64,000 nucleotides of DNA, from positions 16,025 through 80,024 of the forward strand of contig NZ_JAGETY010000021.1 of the NCBI RefSeq assembly GCF_017571525.1, in the 5' to 3' direction. Positions 25,156 to 32,956 of the stretch are shown here, piece by piece. A program made the translations under genes and the position numbers. Each line of letters begins with the position of its first letter. Positions within the stretch are counted from its first letter, which is position 1. The stretch is from Hymenobacter sp. BT559 (GTDB lineage Bacteria; Bacteroidota; Bacteroidia; Cytophagales; Hymenobacteraceae). Under the pieces are notes generated by a model, which was not told the origin of the DNA, did not search any database, and saw only the letters and a list, made by a program, of their open reading frames with translations.

Positions 25156-25443
25156 CTAGCGCGGCGAACCGCCCGCCCGCCGGGTTTTGCGCGGGGCGGG
25201 GGCCTGGCGATGGTCCAGCCGGTCTTCTTCCCGAACGAGCTTGGGCTCTTTGCTCAGGCTTTGGCCGTGGTTCACGCGGCCGTCGCGCATCATGCGGCGG
25301 TTTTCGCGCAGCAACTTGTCGTCGGTTTTGCCTTCTTTTTTAAGCATTTTGCCGCCTTCCTGGCCGTGACCCGGTAGGTTGATGGCGGTGAGCAGCAGGC
25401 CGGTCAGGGCGAGCAGGCCGGGGAGTTGAGCGAGACGGGTCAT
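25156..25443 (-). CDS. Small secreted basic protein, unknown
   Basis: A 95-residue protein with a likely signal peptide (LAQLPGLLALTGLLLTAINLPGHGQ) and a highly charged tail rich in Lys, Arg and Glu. No family recognised. It lies 3 bp upstream of the TMEM175-like gene, which suggests shared transcription. It could also be spurious, but the signal peptide and spacing argue for a real gene. Confidence 0.5.
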   Translation of the reverse strand: MTRLAQLPGLLALTGLLLTAINLPGHGQEGGKMLKKEGKTDDKLLRENRRMMRDGRVNHGQSLSKEPKLVREEDRLDHRQAPAPRKTRRAGGSPR

Positions 25444-25508
25444 GGGGTTTGGATGATGGAGAAGCGGTTGCCGCAGGTACGGCGGCCCGTATTTTCAAAC
25501 TTGCTTTG

Positions 25509-25709
25509 TTAGCCCCGCTGCAAGCGAAACAGCGTGGAAAGCGTGCCCGCCACCAGAGCCCAGGCCATGCCCGTAAGCAGGTACTGTTTGGCAATGGTCT
25601 TGGGGTCCTGGCTGAATATGTAGCGAAACAGCCAGTGCGGCGTTTCGTGGTCGGCCGGGGGGGGGGGCGGGGTGCTAGGCACCGGCATCGGAAGCGAAGG
25701 AATAGCCAT
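25509..25709 (-). pseudogene. N-terminal remnant of a cytochrome c oxidase subunit I gene
   Basis: A 66-residue reading frame from ATG 25709: a proline-rich head, then HWLFRYIFSQDPKTIAKQYLLTGMAWALVAGTLSTLFRLQRG and a stop. This is the first transmembrane helix and flanks of haem-copper oxidase subunit I (IFSxDxKxIAxQY...FRLQ). The full protein has over 500 residues, so only the first helix remains. A G-run near 25655 encodes the prolines. It could be a genuine small protein, but a truncated copy is more likely. Confidence 0.6.
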
Positions 25710-25825
25710 GCGAATGCGGGAAAGCAAGGTGGAATAGTGAAAACCAAGAGCCATTTGCCCGTCCTGCTGAGCGCAGCCGAAGCAGGACGTTCTTCGTGTT
25801 TGCTTTCCGGCCGCCAACGCCCGGC

Positions 25826-26590
25826 CTATTCCCAGCCGTTGCGGCGGAAAATGGCGTGCCCGTCGGCCGACTGCAGAAAGGCCACGAACTGCCGGGCCGC
25901 GGCGGCCTGCGTGGTGCGCTGGGTGAGGGCAATGGGCGTGCCCCGACTCACGCGCTGGTCGCGGGGCAGGCGCACGAGGGCCGAGCCGGGCAGGCGCGGC
26001 TGCCAGGAGGCATAGGTTATCCAGGCGTCGTAGTCCTGGGGCTTTTGCTGCCAGAGGGCCACGGCCTCGGCGCTGGTTTTGACCGACGTTTTGGTGTTGT
26101 GCTGCAGGTTGCTGATGAGGGCCGGGGTGCGGGCCATGTCCTCGGTCATGCCCATCTGGCCGGCCCCGTTCACGTCGAGCAGGCGCACGCCGGGCCGGGC
26201 CAGGTCTTCGAGCCGCTTGATGTGCAGCGGATTGCCCGGGCGTACCAGCACCGCCGACTCGCGGGCATACAGGCTGGTGCGGCTGGCTTCGTCGATAAAG
26301 CCGGGGTGGGCCAGCTCCGTTTGGGTGAGCATGTACTCGGCCCCGCCGTACACCAGGTCGGCGTCCTGCTGCGCCTGGGCCAGCCACTTGGGCTCGGGGC
26401 CGGCCGTGACGGCCACGTCCAGGCCGGTTTGTTTGGTGAAGGCGGCGGCGCATTCCTTCATGGCCGTGGCCGGGCCGCCGGGGCCGTACACGTGCAGGGT
26501 TTGGGCGGCGGCCGGCGCGGCCGCGAGCAGAGCAGGAGACATGAGCAATAGAGCGAAGCGGCGGAGCCGGGTAAGCGGGGATGTTTTCAT
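25826..26590 (-). CDS. Periplasmic substrate-binding protein, ModA-like
   Basis: The ATG at 26590 gives 254 residues with a signal peptide (RFALLLMSPALLAAAPAAAQ). The mature part reads TLHVYGPGGPATAMKECAAAFTKQTGLDVAVTAGPEPKWLAQAQQDADLVYGGAEYML, the first lobe of ABC-type oxyanion-binding proteins (molybdate, tungstate, sulfate type). The later AILVRPGNP and VAFLQSADGHAIFRRNGWE blocks belong to the same fold. No permease or ATPase gene is nearby. Another binding protein is encoded just upstream. The ligand could be an oxyanion in keeping with the sulfur genes around. Confidence 0.75.
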   Translation of the reverse strand: MKTSPLTRLRRFALLLMSPALLAAAPAAAQTLHVYGPGGPATAMKECAAAFTKQTGLDVAVTAGPEPKWLAQAQQDADLVYGGAEYMLTQTELAHPGFIDEASRTSLYARESAVLVRPGNPLHIKRLEDLARPGVRLLDVNGAGQMGMTEDMARTPALISNLQHNTKTSVKTSAEAVALWQQKPQDYDAWITYASWQPRLPGSALVRLPRDQRVSRGTPIALTQRTTQAAAARQFVAFLQSADGHAIFRRNGWE

Positions 26591-26603
26591 GGGTATTAGC
26601 GCG

Positions 26604-27560
26604 TTACTTAACGGGCGGCAAAAAGCCGTATTTCTGGTACACGGCCTGCCCGTCTGGGCTGTTAAGGAAGGCCACAAAGTCTTCGGCGGCCTTGGCGTGG
26701 GGCGCGGCTTTCATCACCCCGGCCACGTAGTTGGCCATGATGTTTTCCTTGGCCGGGATGGCCACGCTTTCCACCGGGTGGCCCAGCATTTTCTGATAAA
26801 AGGCCTCCGTGTACCACACCGGGGCCGCGTCGGACTGGTCGTAGAGCACCCGCAGGGGCGACTGGCGGTGGTGAATCTGGGTCAGGTAAGTGCTGCCGGC
26901 TTTCACTTTGGTCGTCATCACGGCCGTTTTCAAGGCCGCGCCCCCGGCCTTCTCGTACGATTCCTCGATGCGCTTGCCGATGCCTTCCCATTCGGGGTTA
27001 GGCATGCTCACGCGCACCTCGGGCCGGCCCAAATCGCGCAGGCTGGTCACCTTCTTGGGGTTGCCCTGGCGCACGAGGATGGCCAGCCGGTTCTGGGCGT
27101 AGCTGGTGGTGCGGGCAAACCACTCCGGCGTCATATCCATGCGGTTTTTGCCGGCCGCGTACACGTCGGGCTTCAGCTCGATGCGCAGGTTGCCTACTAC
27201 CAGGCTGCCCTGCGTAATCTGCTTAGCCAGGATGCCGGGCGGCAGCGTTTCCACGAAAATGCGCACGTACTCGGGGTGGGCCTTGCGGAACTCCTTCAGC
27301 AAATCATCGAGCACCATGAACTGGTTGCCCCCGAAAAACACCACCAGCTGCGGGTCCACCACGTCGCCGTAGAGGTCGGGCGCGTTGTCGATGCCCGGCA
27401 CCGTGAAGGGCACTCCAGCCTGAAACGGCGCGTTCCAGGGCGGGTCAAAGCGGTTGGCCGGCTCGGGCGGCGTGGGCTTTTGGATAGGCATGGTCTGGGC
27501 GAAAAGGGTAGCCGGGGCGGCCAGTGCCAGCGCCAGCAGCAGGTGCGGAAGGGGTCTCAT
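26604..27560 (-). CDS. Periplasmic substrate-binding protein
   Basis: The ATG at 27560 gives 318 residues with a signal peptide (LPHLLLALALAAPATLFA). Two-lobe binding protein features are visible: VVFFGGNQFMVLDDLLKEFRKAHPEYVRIFVETLPPGILAKQI, NRLAILVRQGNPKKVTSLRDLGRPEVRVSMPNPEWEGIG, and the end FVAFLNSPDGQAVYQKYGFLPP. It is longer than the ModA-like neighbour and related in its last block (VAFLxSxDGxA). The two binding-protein genes are separated by 13 bp. No transporter subunits accompany them, so they may serve as sensors or accessory proteins. Confidence 0.78.
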   Translation of the reverse strand: MRPLPHLLLALALAAPATLFAQTMPIQKPTPPEPANRFDPPWNAPFQAGVPFTVPGIDNAPDLYGDVVDPQLVVFFGGNQFMVLDDLLKEFRKAHPEYVRIFVETLPPGILAKQITQGSLVVGNLRIELKPDVYAAGKNRMDMTPEWFARTTSYAQNRLAILVRQGNPKKVTSLRDLGRPEVRVSMPNPEWEGIGKRIEESYEKAGGAALKTAVMTTKVKAGSTYLTQIHHRQSPLRVLYDQSDAAPVWYTEAFYQKMLGHPVESVAIPAKENIMANYVAGVMKAAPHAKAAEDFVAFLNSPDGQAVYQKYGFLPPVK

Positions 27561-27613
27561 GGGGTTGGGTAAGGAAAGCGGAGAAAAGCACGAAAGCAGC
27601 GGAGAGCCCGGCG

Positions 27614-28108
27614 CTACGGATGCACCAGTGACCAGCCCTGGGCCTGCCGGATAATGAGCTCGCCGTTGCCGCTGGGCACGTAGGAAATCAGCGGCAGCAG
27701 CTCGTCCTTGCTGATTTTCTTTTCCTTGAGTGTGTTCAGGCACTGGGCCAGAATCACGCCTTTCTGCTTCAGGGCCGTGAGCTGGGCCTCGTAGGGCTGG
27801 TCCTTGCGGTAGAGTGTGGTGCCCCCGCCGAAGGCAATCAGCTCCACGGTGAGCTTGCCTTTAAGCCGGCTGTCCTCCAGCGCGTTGCCGATGTTACGCA
27901 GCGTCTGCTGGATGAGCTTGGAGTCGTCGCTGTCGAGCTGGTAGATGACGTGGTACTGGGCCTGGTCGGCCGTGGCCCCTTGGAAGGCACCTTTTTGAAA
28001 TGCTTCGCGGTCATGCATGGCGGTGGCGTTGCGGGTGGCGGGCGTCTGGGCGCGGGCCGAGAGGGTGAGGCCGGCGAGCAGCGCGGCGGTCAGCAGCAGG
28101 TGTTTCAT
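27614..28108 (-). CDS. Secreted DsrE-family protein
   Basis: A 164-residue protein with a signal peptide (LLLTAALLAGLTLSARA). YHVIYQLDSDDSKLIQQTLRNIGNALEDSRLKGKLTVELIAFGGGTTLYR followed by LKQKGVILAQCLNTLKEKKI (with a Cys at the DsrE position, near residue 129) is the DsrE/TusD fold, used in sulfur relay and sulfur oxidation. Its export to the periplasm is notable, as classic DsrE is cytoplasmic. It sits between the TsdA-like cytochrome and binding-protein genes, which supports a sulfur role. Spacing to neighbours is 53 and 74 bp. Confidence 0.8.
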   Translation of the reverse strand: MKHLLLTAALLAGLTLSARAQTPATRNATAMHDREAFQKGAFQGATADQAQYHVIYQLDSDDSKLIQQTLRNIGNALEDSRLKGKLTVELIAFGGGTTLYRKDQPYEAQLTALKQKGVILAQCLNTLKEKKISKDELLPLISYVPSGNGELIIRQAQGWSLVHP

Positions 28109-28182
28109 GGCAACTGGGGAAATGGCACCACCGAAGCAGCGCGGTGAAAACGAAAGGGGTGAAACTGGAAATCGGTGCGGGG

Positions 28183-29313
28183 CTACTCGCCGCCCTTTTT
28201 GCCCGCTTCCATCGCCGCGTAGGGACCAAACTGATGCTGGTGCTGCGTAAACCGGTCGGCGTAAGGCGGGTAAGGGCAGTCGGCGGGCTTCTTTTTGAGG
28301 TTGGGGTAGTCCTTTTCCAGGTGGGCCATGCGCGGGCGGGGCAGCGAGTTGATGTAGGCGGCCACGTCGTAGGCGGCGTCATCGGTGAGGATGCTGTGCT
28401 CGGCCGTGGCGCCGAAAGGCATATTGGCCTTGATAAAGCGGGCCGCCGTTTGCAGGCGGTGCATGCCGGCCCCGTCGTTGTAGCTGTCGGGTCCCCACAG
28501 CGGCGGGTACTGGTAACCATCGGCGGCCAGCGTGCCGTTGAGGCGGCCCTGGCCATTGGCTCCGTGGCAGCTGGTGCACTGCTGGGCGAAGACGATTTTG
28601 CCCTGCCCGAGATTCGCCTCGCGGTTGGGCATGGTGAACTTAACAAAACCCTGGCCCTTCACCTTCTCCCCCACTGGCACCTGGCGGCCCAGCCATTTCA
28701 TGTAGGTGATGATGGCCTTCATCTCCTTGCCGTCCACCGGCAGGGGCCGGCCGTTGAGGCTGCGCGTCATGCACCCATTGATGCGGTCCTCCAGGGTGCT
28801 GATGGCATCCTCGCGCCCTTTGTAGGTGGGGTAAATGCCCCAGATGCCCACGTAGGGGGCCGAAAACGCCTTCTGGCCGGCCTGTAGGTGGCAGTTCTGG
28901 CAGGCCAGGTTGCTGCCGGCCAGCCGCAGGGCCGGGTTGGCCACTTGCGGGCCGAGGTAGTGGGCGGTGTGGGCAATCAGCTCGTGGCCGTAGCGGATGA
29001 GCTGGCCCTCCGGGTCGGGCTTCACGCTGTCGAGCACGAAGCGAGCGGGCTGGAAGAAGTTGGTTTTGCTCCCCACAGCCCCCCCGGCAACGTCAGGCAA
29101 GCCCGCCGCAGGCCCACTCGCAGCGGTGGCCGTCGTGGCCGGGGCATCGGCCAGCAGGTCGGGCGTTTTGGGGTTGAAGACGACGATGTAGGCCGTCACG
29201 GCTACTACCAGCACCATCAGGGCAATCACCCAGGTCAGCAGGCCAGCTATTTTGATGAAGGCCTGCTTGTCTTCCGGCTGCAGCCGAGGCGAGGGGTCGG
29301 GAGTGGTTTCCAT
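28183..29313 (-). CDS. TsdA-like dihaem cytochrome c
   Basis: A 376-residue protein anchored by one N-terminal helix (residues 21-46). Two haem sites are seen: CQNCH at 138-142 and CTSCH at 246-250. The stretch between them, APYVGIWGIYPTYKGREDAISTLEDRINGCMTRSLNGRPLP, is typical of thiosulfate dehydrogenase TsdA (W/V-G-x-YP-x-Y-x-x-R...LE-RIN-C). TsdA joins two thiosulfates into tetrathionate or the reverse. The cytochrome would act at the outer face of the inner membrane. It lies next to a DsrE protein and a YeiH-type transporter. Confidence 0.85.
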   Translation of the reverse strand: METTPDPSPRLQPEDKQAFIKIAGLLTWVIALMVLVVAVTAYIVVFNPKTPDLLADAPATTATAASGPAAGLPDVAGGAVGSKTNFFQPARFVLDSVKPDPEGQLIRYGHELIAHTAHYLGPQVANPALRLAGSNLACQNCHLQAGQKAFSAPYVGIWGIYPTYKGREDAISTLEDRINGCMTRSLNGRPLPVDGKEMKAIITYMKWLGRQVPVGEKVKGQGFVKFTMPNREANLGQGKIVFAQQCTSCHGANGQGRLNGTLAADGYQYPPLWGPDSYNDGAGMHRLQTAARFIKANMPFGATAEHSILTDDAAYDVAAYINSLPRPRMAHLEKDYPNLKKKPADCPYPPYADRFTQHQHQFGPYAAMEAGKKGGE

Positions 29314-29453
29314 GAGGCCAAGGAGAGAGGTGAAACAGGCGGCAAAGGCCAGCCAGCGCGCAAAACAACTTGTTTTGCGGAATGCAGACAGTCAATTAGT
29401 TAAATCGGGCAAAGCAAGCGCTACCATTCGGCCGCTCTGCCCCGTTCAGGCGG

Positions 29454-30524
29454 CTAGACCGTGTGCAGAATCACGTAGAGCGAGCCGGTCGAAATCACCA
29501 CCCAAAGCAGGATGCCCAGCACGTAGGGCTTTATTCCCACCGAGCGCACCACCTTGGCCGAGAGGCCCGCGCCGATAAAGAACAGCGTCACCGTGAGGCC
29601 GATTTTGGCCAGGTTCACCATCACCGGGCCCAGGGGCTTGGCGGCGGGAATAAAGGTGTTGACCAGCATGGCGGCGATGAAGCCGAAGATGAAGTAGGGA
29701 ATTTTCACCTTCACGCCCTTCTGCTTGAAAATCATGGCCGTGCCGATGGAAATTGGGATAATCCACAGGGCGCGGGCCAGCTTCACGGTGGTGGCCACTT
29801 CCAGGGCCTGGTTGCCGTAGGCCGCCGCCGCCCCCACCACCGAAGAGGTGTCGTGGATGGCAATGGCGCACCACAGGCCGAACTGGTTCTGCGTCATGGC
29901 CAGGGCGTGGCCGATGGGCGGGAAGGCGAACAGAGCAACGGCATTGAGCACGAACACCGTGCCCAGCGCCACCGACATTTCCTCGTCCTTGGCCCGCAGC
30001 ACCGGCCCGATGGCCGCAATAGCCGAGCCGCCGCAAATGGCGGTGCCGCACGAAATCAAATGCACCACGTGCTTGCCCAGCCCCAGCCACCGGCCCACCA
30101 CCAGGCCCAGCAGCAGCGTGCCGAAGATGGACACCACCGTGAAAATGATGCCCTCCTTGCCGGCCTGCACCGCCGCGTGGGCATTCATGCCAAAGCCCAG
30201 CCCGATAACCGAAAACTGGAGCAGCTTGGCCGTGGCCTGCTTGGTTTGCGTGGTGAAGGGGTTGCCGATGGTTTGGGCCAGCAGCAGGCCCAGCGCCAGG
30301 GCAATGGGCGGCGAGGCCCAGGGCGTGAGGCAGAACACGAAGAACAGCACGAACACCACCTGCTTCAGGGTAAAGTCCTGCCCAAAGGCCACGCGGGGCG
30401 TGTGCAGGTGGCGGAAGAAGCCGGTGGTTTCGTTGAATTCGGAGGCGGCCGCTACCGGCGTCGAAGCGGGAGCAAATTGCGCCTCGGGGGCCTGGGGAGT
30501 TGCGGGATGAACCGGGAGTGCCAT
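29454..30524 (-). CDS. YeiH-type putative sulfate exporter
   Basis: The ATG at 30524 (356 residues) follows a TA-rich region; an upstream ATG adds a poor leader. About ten membrane helices; AICGGSAIAAIGPVLRAKDEEMSVALGTVFVLNAVALFAFPPIGHAL and GLWCAIAIHDTSSVVGAAAAYG are the hallmark blocks of the YeiH/UPF0324 family, annotated as sulfate exporters because of association with sulfur metabolism. Its natural LysR partner lies upstream on the same strand, separated by a hypothetical gene. In this window the substrate would fit oxidised sulfur made by the TsdA/DsrE system. Confidence 0.9.
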   Translation of the reverse strand: MALPVHPATPQAPEAQFAPASTPVAAASEFNETTGFFRHLHTPRVAFGQDFTLKQVVFVLFFVFCLTPWASPPIALALGLLLAQTIGNPFTTQTKQATAKLLQFSVIGLGFGMNAHAAVQAGKEGIIFTVVSIFGTLLLGLVVGRWLGLGKHVVHLISCGTAICGGSAIAAIGPVLRAKDEEMSVALGTVFVLNAVALFAFPPIGHALAMTQNQFGLWCAIAIHDTSSVVGAAAAYGNQALEVATTVKLARALWIIPISIGTAMIFKQKGVKVKIPYFIFGFIAAMLVNTFIPAAKPLGPVMVNLAKIGLTVTLFFIGAGLSAKVVRSVGIKPYVLGILLWVVISTGSLYVILHTV

Positions 30525-30707
30525 GAGCGGGAGGGGTTTGTTTCTGAGGCAAATATACGGCGACCCCTGCCTCATGGATTATCCAATCATGTTATCCTGC
30601 ATAACCAAAAGTTATTAAAACCAAACCGATATTACCCCTTGAAACAGCCACGGCCGGCCTGCGCTGTGCAGACCGGCCGTGGGGGAGCCGCGTTCAGAAG
30701 CCGCCGG

Positions 30708-31178
30708 CTACAGGCCAGTTTGCTGGTCTTTCAAATCGAACACATCGCCGCCGGCGTAGCGCGGGTCGTCGAGGGCGTAGGCGGCGCGCTCCTCGGCGGC
30801 GTTGCCCCCCTCGGCCGCGGCAATGGCTTCGGGGTGCTGGTTCTGCTCGACGTGCCCGCGCTGCTTATGGGGGTCGGCGATGGCTTCGGTCATGCAGTAA
30901 TGTTCGGTAGCGGCGGCGTGCTTGCCACGCAACTCGCTGAATTCGTCGGGGTTGTCGTTCGAACCGTCGTTGGTGGAAGCCTGGTAGTGACGGGGCGCGT
31001 TGGGGTCGGCCGGGTGGCCGAAATCGCCGTACTGCGGGGTGCCGTCGTGGGCGGCCTGCTGGTCGGCGGGCTGCGGATTGGCGGGGGTGGGCTGCGGGGT
31101 GTTTTCCAAGAGGGGAGCTAGTGCGGTGACGACGAGCGAACCAACCGGCCCGCCTACGCTACAAGGATACGCGAGCAA
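30708..31178 (-). CDS. Hypothetical protein, uncertain
   Basis: A 156-residue reading frame rich in Ala, Asp, Pro and Gln, without hydrophobic helices beyond a weak start. It ends about 180 bp upstream of the YeiH-type gene and starts about 70 bp downstream of the LysR gene. No family recognised. Composition (GDFGHPADPNAPRHYQASTNDGSNDNPDEF) resembles a real soluble acidic protein more than a shadow frame. A long plus-strand frame overlapping here lacks any recognisable fold. Confidence 0.4.
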   Translation of the reverse strand: MLAYPCSVGGPVGSLVVTALAPLLENTPQPTPANPQPADQQAAHDGTPQYGDFGHPADPNAPRHYQASTNDGSNDNPDEFSELRGKHAAATEHYCMTEAIADPHKQRGHVEQNQHPEAIAAAEGGNAAEERAAYALDDPRYAGGDVFDLKDQQTGL

Positions 31179-31245
31179 GGCCGCCAGCAGGCAAACGGCT
31201 GGATACCGAATGGTTATCCGGCATCACCATTCTTTATCCGGCTCC

Positions 31246-32157
31246 TTACCGGGCTCCTTTGAACTGGGCCTGCGCAAAGCTCAGAAACCGCTGCGCCGGC
31301 CGGGCCAGCGGCTGCCCCTGCACCGATACCGCCTCAAACTGCCGGGCCAGGTGCAGCCCGGCAATGGGCACGATTTCGAGCAGCCCGGCCGCCAGCTCGC
31401 GGTCCAGGGCCCGGCGCGACACGAAGCCCAGGGCAGTGGGCGCGGCTTCGAGGTAGCGCTTGATAGCCTCCGTATTGTCCAGGTAAATGGCCACGGGCAG
31501 GGCGCTGAGCTTGATGTGCTGCGCCCGCAGGGCAAATTCGAGGATTTCCAGCGTGCCCGAGCCCCGCTCGCGCAGCACCAGCGGGTGGGCCAGCGCCTCG
31601 GCCAGGGGCAGCGGCGCGGCGGGCGGGCCGCCGGGCGTGGTGCGGCGCACGGCCACCAGCTCGTCGGGCAGCAGCAGCTCGTAGTGCAGGTCGTGGCTCT
31701 TGGTGCGGCCCTCCACGAAGCCCAGGTCCAGCTCGCCGCGCAGCAGGGCCTCGGCAATGCGCTCGGAGTTGGCGTTCAGAAACGAGAGCTGCACCTGCGG
31801 GTAGCGGGCCTGGAAGGCGGGCAGCAGCCCCGGCAGCACGTACTGGGCCAGCGTGGTGCTGGCCCCCAGGCGCAGGCGGCCGGCGGCCTCGTCGGGGTCG
31901 CGCAGGCCCAGCAACTGGTCTTCCAGCTGCTGCTGGGCGGCGGCGGCGGCCTCGGCGTGGGCGTGCAGCAGGCGGCCGGCCTCGGTGAGGGTGACGCGGT
32001 TGCCGCGCCGTTCCAGCAGGCGCTGGTTGTACTGCGCCTCCAGCTCCCGAACGTGCTTGGTGACAGCCGGCTGGCTCACGAACAGCTCCTGCCCGGCCTT
32101 GGTGAAGCTCAGGTGCCGGGCCACGGCAGCAAATACGCGCAGACGGAAATCGGACAT
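31246..32157 (-). CDS. LysR family transcriptional regulator
   Basis: The ATG at 32157 gives 303 residues with the winged helix at the start (MSDFRLRVFAAVARHLSFTKAGQELFVSQPAVTKHVRELEAQY). Residues 95-295 form the effector-binding domain (LRLGASTTLAQYVLPGLLPAFQARYPQVQLSFL). It resembles CysB/CysL and YeiE-like regulators that pair with YeiH-type transporters and sense sulfur or phenolic anions. The gene is transcribed toward the YeiH-type gene, one hypothetical gene apart. The frame stays open upstream to 32253 without LysR features, so the shorter start is preferred. Confidence 0.92.
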   Translation of the reverse strand: MSDFRLRVFAAVARHLSFTKAGQELFVSQPAVTKHVRELEAQYNQRLLERRGNRVTLTEAGRLLHAHAEAAAAAQQQLEDQLLGLRDPDEAAGRLRLGASTTLAQYVLPGLLPAFQARYPQVQLSFLNANSERIAEALLRGELDLGFVEGRTKSHDLHYELLLPDELVAVRRTTPGGPPAAPLPLAEALAHPLVLRERGSGTLEILEFALRAQHIKLSALPVAIYLDNTEAIKRYLEAAPTALGFVSRRALDRELAAGLLEIVPIAGLHLARQFEAVSVQGQPLARPAQRFLSFAQAQFKGAR

Positions 32158-32194
32158 GGCGGCAAAGTACGCAGATGTGACATTTTGATATGGA

Positions 32195-32520
32195 CAACTA
32201 AAGGTCGCGGGCGTAGACCGCCTGATTTGGGAAAAAATCAGCGGCACGCTCACAGCGCCCGGTGCTCACCGAGCGGCTGGCCACGTTGCGTGCCGGAGAC
32301 ACGGTGACTTTAGCCCGCCTGAACCGGCTGGGCCGCAACAGCGCCCACATCACGTAGGTGGTGGCCGCTCTGCACGCCCGGCAGGTCCGCTTCGTCGCTC
32401 TGGACCTAGGCATCGATACGGCCACCCCGGCCGGACGGTCGGTCTTGGGCCTCTCGCCGCGCTGGCTGGGTATGGCCGCGAGAGTATCCATGAGCGGGCG
32501 ACGGCGGGCATGCGACCACC
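32195..32520 (+). pseudogene. Decayed serine recombinase (resolvase)
   Basis: Reading across frames gives QLKVAGVDRLIWEKISGTLTA, then (after a +1 shift at about 32255) RPVLTERLATLRAGDTVTLARLNRLGRNSAHIT-stop, then VVAALHARQVRFVALDLGIDTATPAGR, then ESIHERATAGM in a further frame. This is the resolvase order: aG-x-D-x-x-x-x-K-ISG, L-R-x-GDT-x-x-x-RL-RLGR, F-x-x-L-x-x-IDT-T-x-GR, E-R-T-AG. The N-terminus with the catalytic Ser is absent and at least two frameshifts are present, so it cannot work. Next to a Tn3-like transposase tail it is the remnant of tnpR. Confidence 0.75.
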
Positions 32521-32632
32521 CACGGAAGCAGGCCCTTGCAAACGGCTGGTGCAGAACGTAACCGTCTGTTGGAATTGCCTTTGTTCCAACCAGTAGCTGC
32601 TTCATGCCCCGGCGGCCGAGCGCTAGTCCGTG

Positions 32633-32684
32633 GCAGATTGATGTGCTGCCAGCTCACGGGCGAGCTGGCAGCACATCAATCTGC
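32633..32684. repeat. Perfect 23-bp inverted repeat
   Basis: The arm at 32633-32655 is the exact reverse complement of 32662-32684, with a 6-nt loop. The right arm encodes the SWQHINL end of the transposase tail and the left arm therefore encodes it on the other strand. This is a small inverted duplication at the deletion scar, not a terminator: no T-run follows. Confidence 0.85.
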
Positions 32685-32791
32685 ACGGCGAGTTCGATTT
32701 CTCGGACGACGCCCTAAAAGATTCACTCCCCTTCGATTTGGAGGCCCTTTTTGCCTTCGACTGGGAGTTTCCTGCGGCCCCGCCCGTTTAA
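32663..32791 (+). pseudogene. tnpA: 3' end of a Tn3-family transposase gene
   Basis: Only the last 42 residues remain: SWQHINLHGEFDFSDDAL..., ending FDWEFPAAPPV and a stop that lies inside the right inverted repeat. A W-x-HIN-L-x-G-x-Y/F motif close to the C-terminus, directly at the terminal repeat, is the standard end of Tn3-family TnpA. The upstream 950 residues are missing, replaced by the inverted duplication and the resolvase remnant. Confidence 0.6.
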
Positions 32792-32825
32792 CCTTTGTAC
32801 CAAACTTTTAACCAAGGCCAATACT
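32785..32825. repeat. Right 41-bp imperfect inverted repeat
   Basis: The match to the reverse complement of 15665-15705 is 36 of 41 bases, with a 10-base exact core (CAAACTTTTA). It starts at the stop codon of the transposase tail. The outer border falls near 32825; the next bases do not match the bases outside the left copy. Confidence 0.65.
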
Positions 32826-32956
32826 AACTCCTTGACTGAAGCTAAGTCCCTGCGGTTACCGCGGGACTTGCCTCCTGAATGGTATGTGAACCTTTGCCCG
32901 CTGGTGCCGGTACATGCGGTAGCCGACAAGTTGCCCCTATCGTTACCTTTGCCCCG

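Larger units (their letters stand above)
15665..32825. mobile_element. Candidate 17-kb Tn3-like transposon, transposase lost
   Basis: The segment is bounded by 41-bp imperfect inverted repeats. Next to the right repeat are the last codons of a Tn3-type transposase and a 5'-truncated, frameshifted serine resolvase, both in the order expected at the tnpA side of such elements. The cargo comprises a two-component system, YVTN proteins, binding proteins, a TsdA-like cytochrome, a YeiH-type transporter and a LysR regulator. No target duplication is evident just outside the repeats. With most of the transposase missing, the element can only move if a partner supplies it. Confidence 0.5.

Noticed and set aside
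25650..25680. G-run as a possible frameshift that would restore a full oxidase gene
   Set aside because: The frame ends after the first helix well downstream of the run, and no further oxidase sequence is seen in any frame after the stop.
29463..31121. Long plus-strand frame of over 500 residues
   Set aside because: It overlaps the clearly recognisable YeiH-type gene on the other strand, is very rich in Gly, His and Arg and has no family; it is a GC-driven shadow.
32406..32657. Minus-strand frame starting SWQHINL
   Set aside because: It is the reverse copy of the transposase tail within the 23-bp inverted duplication and then runs antisense to the resolvase remnant.
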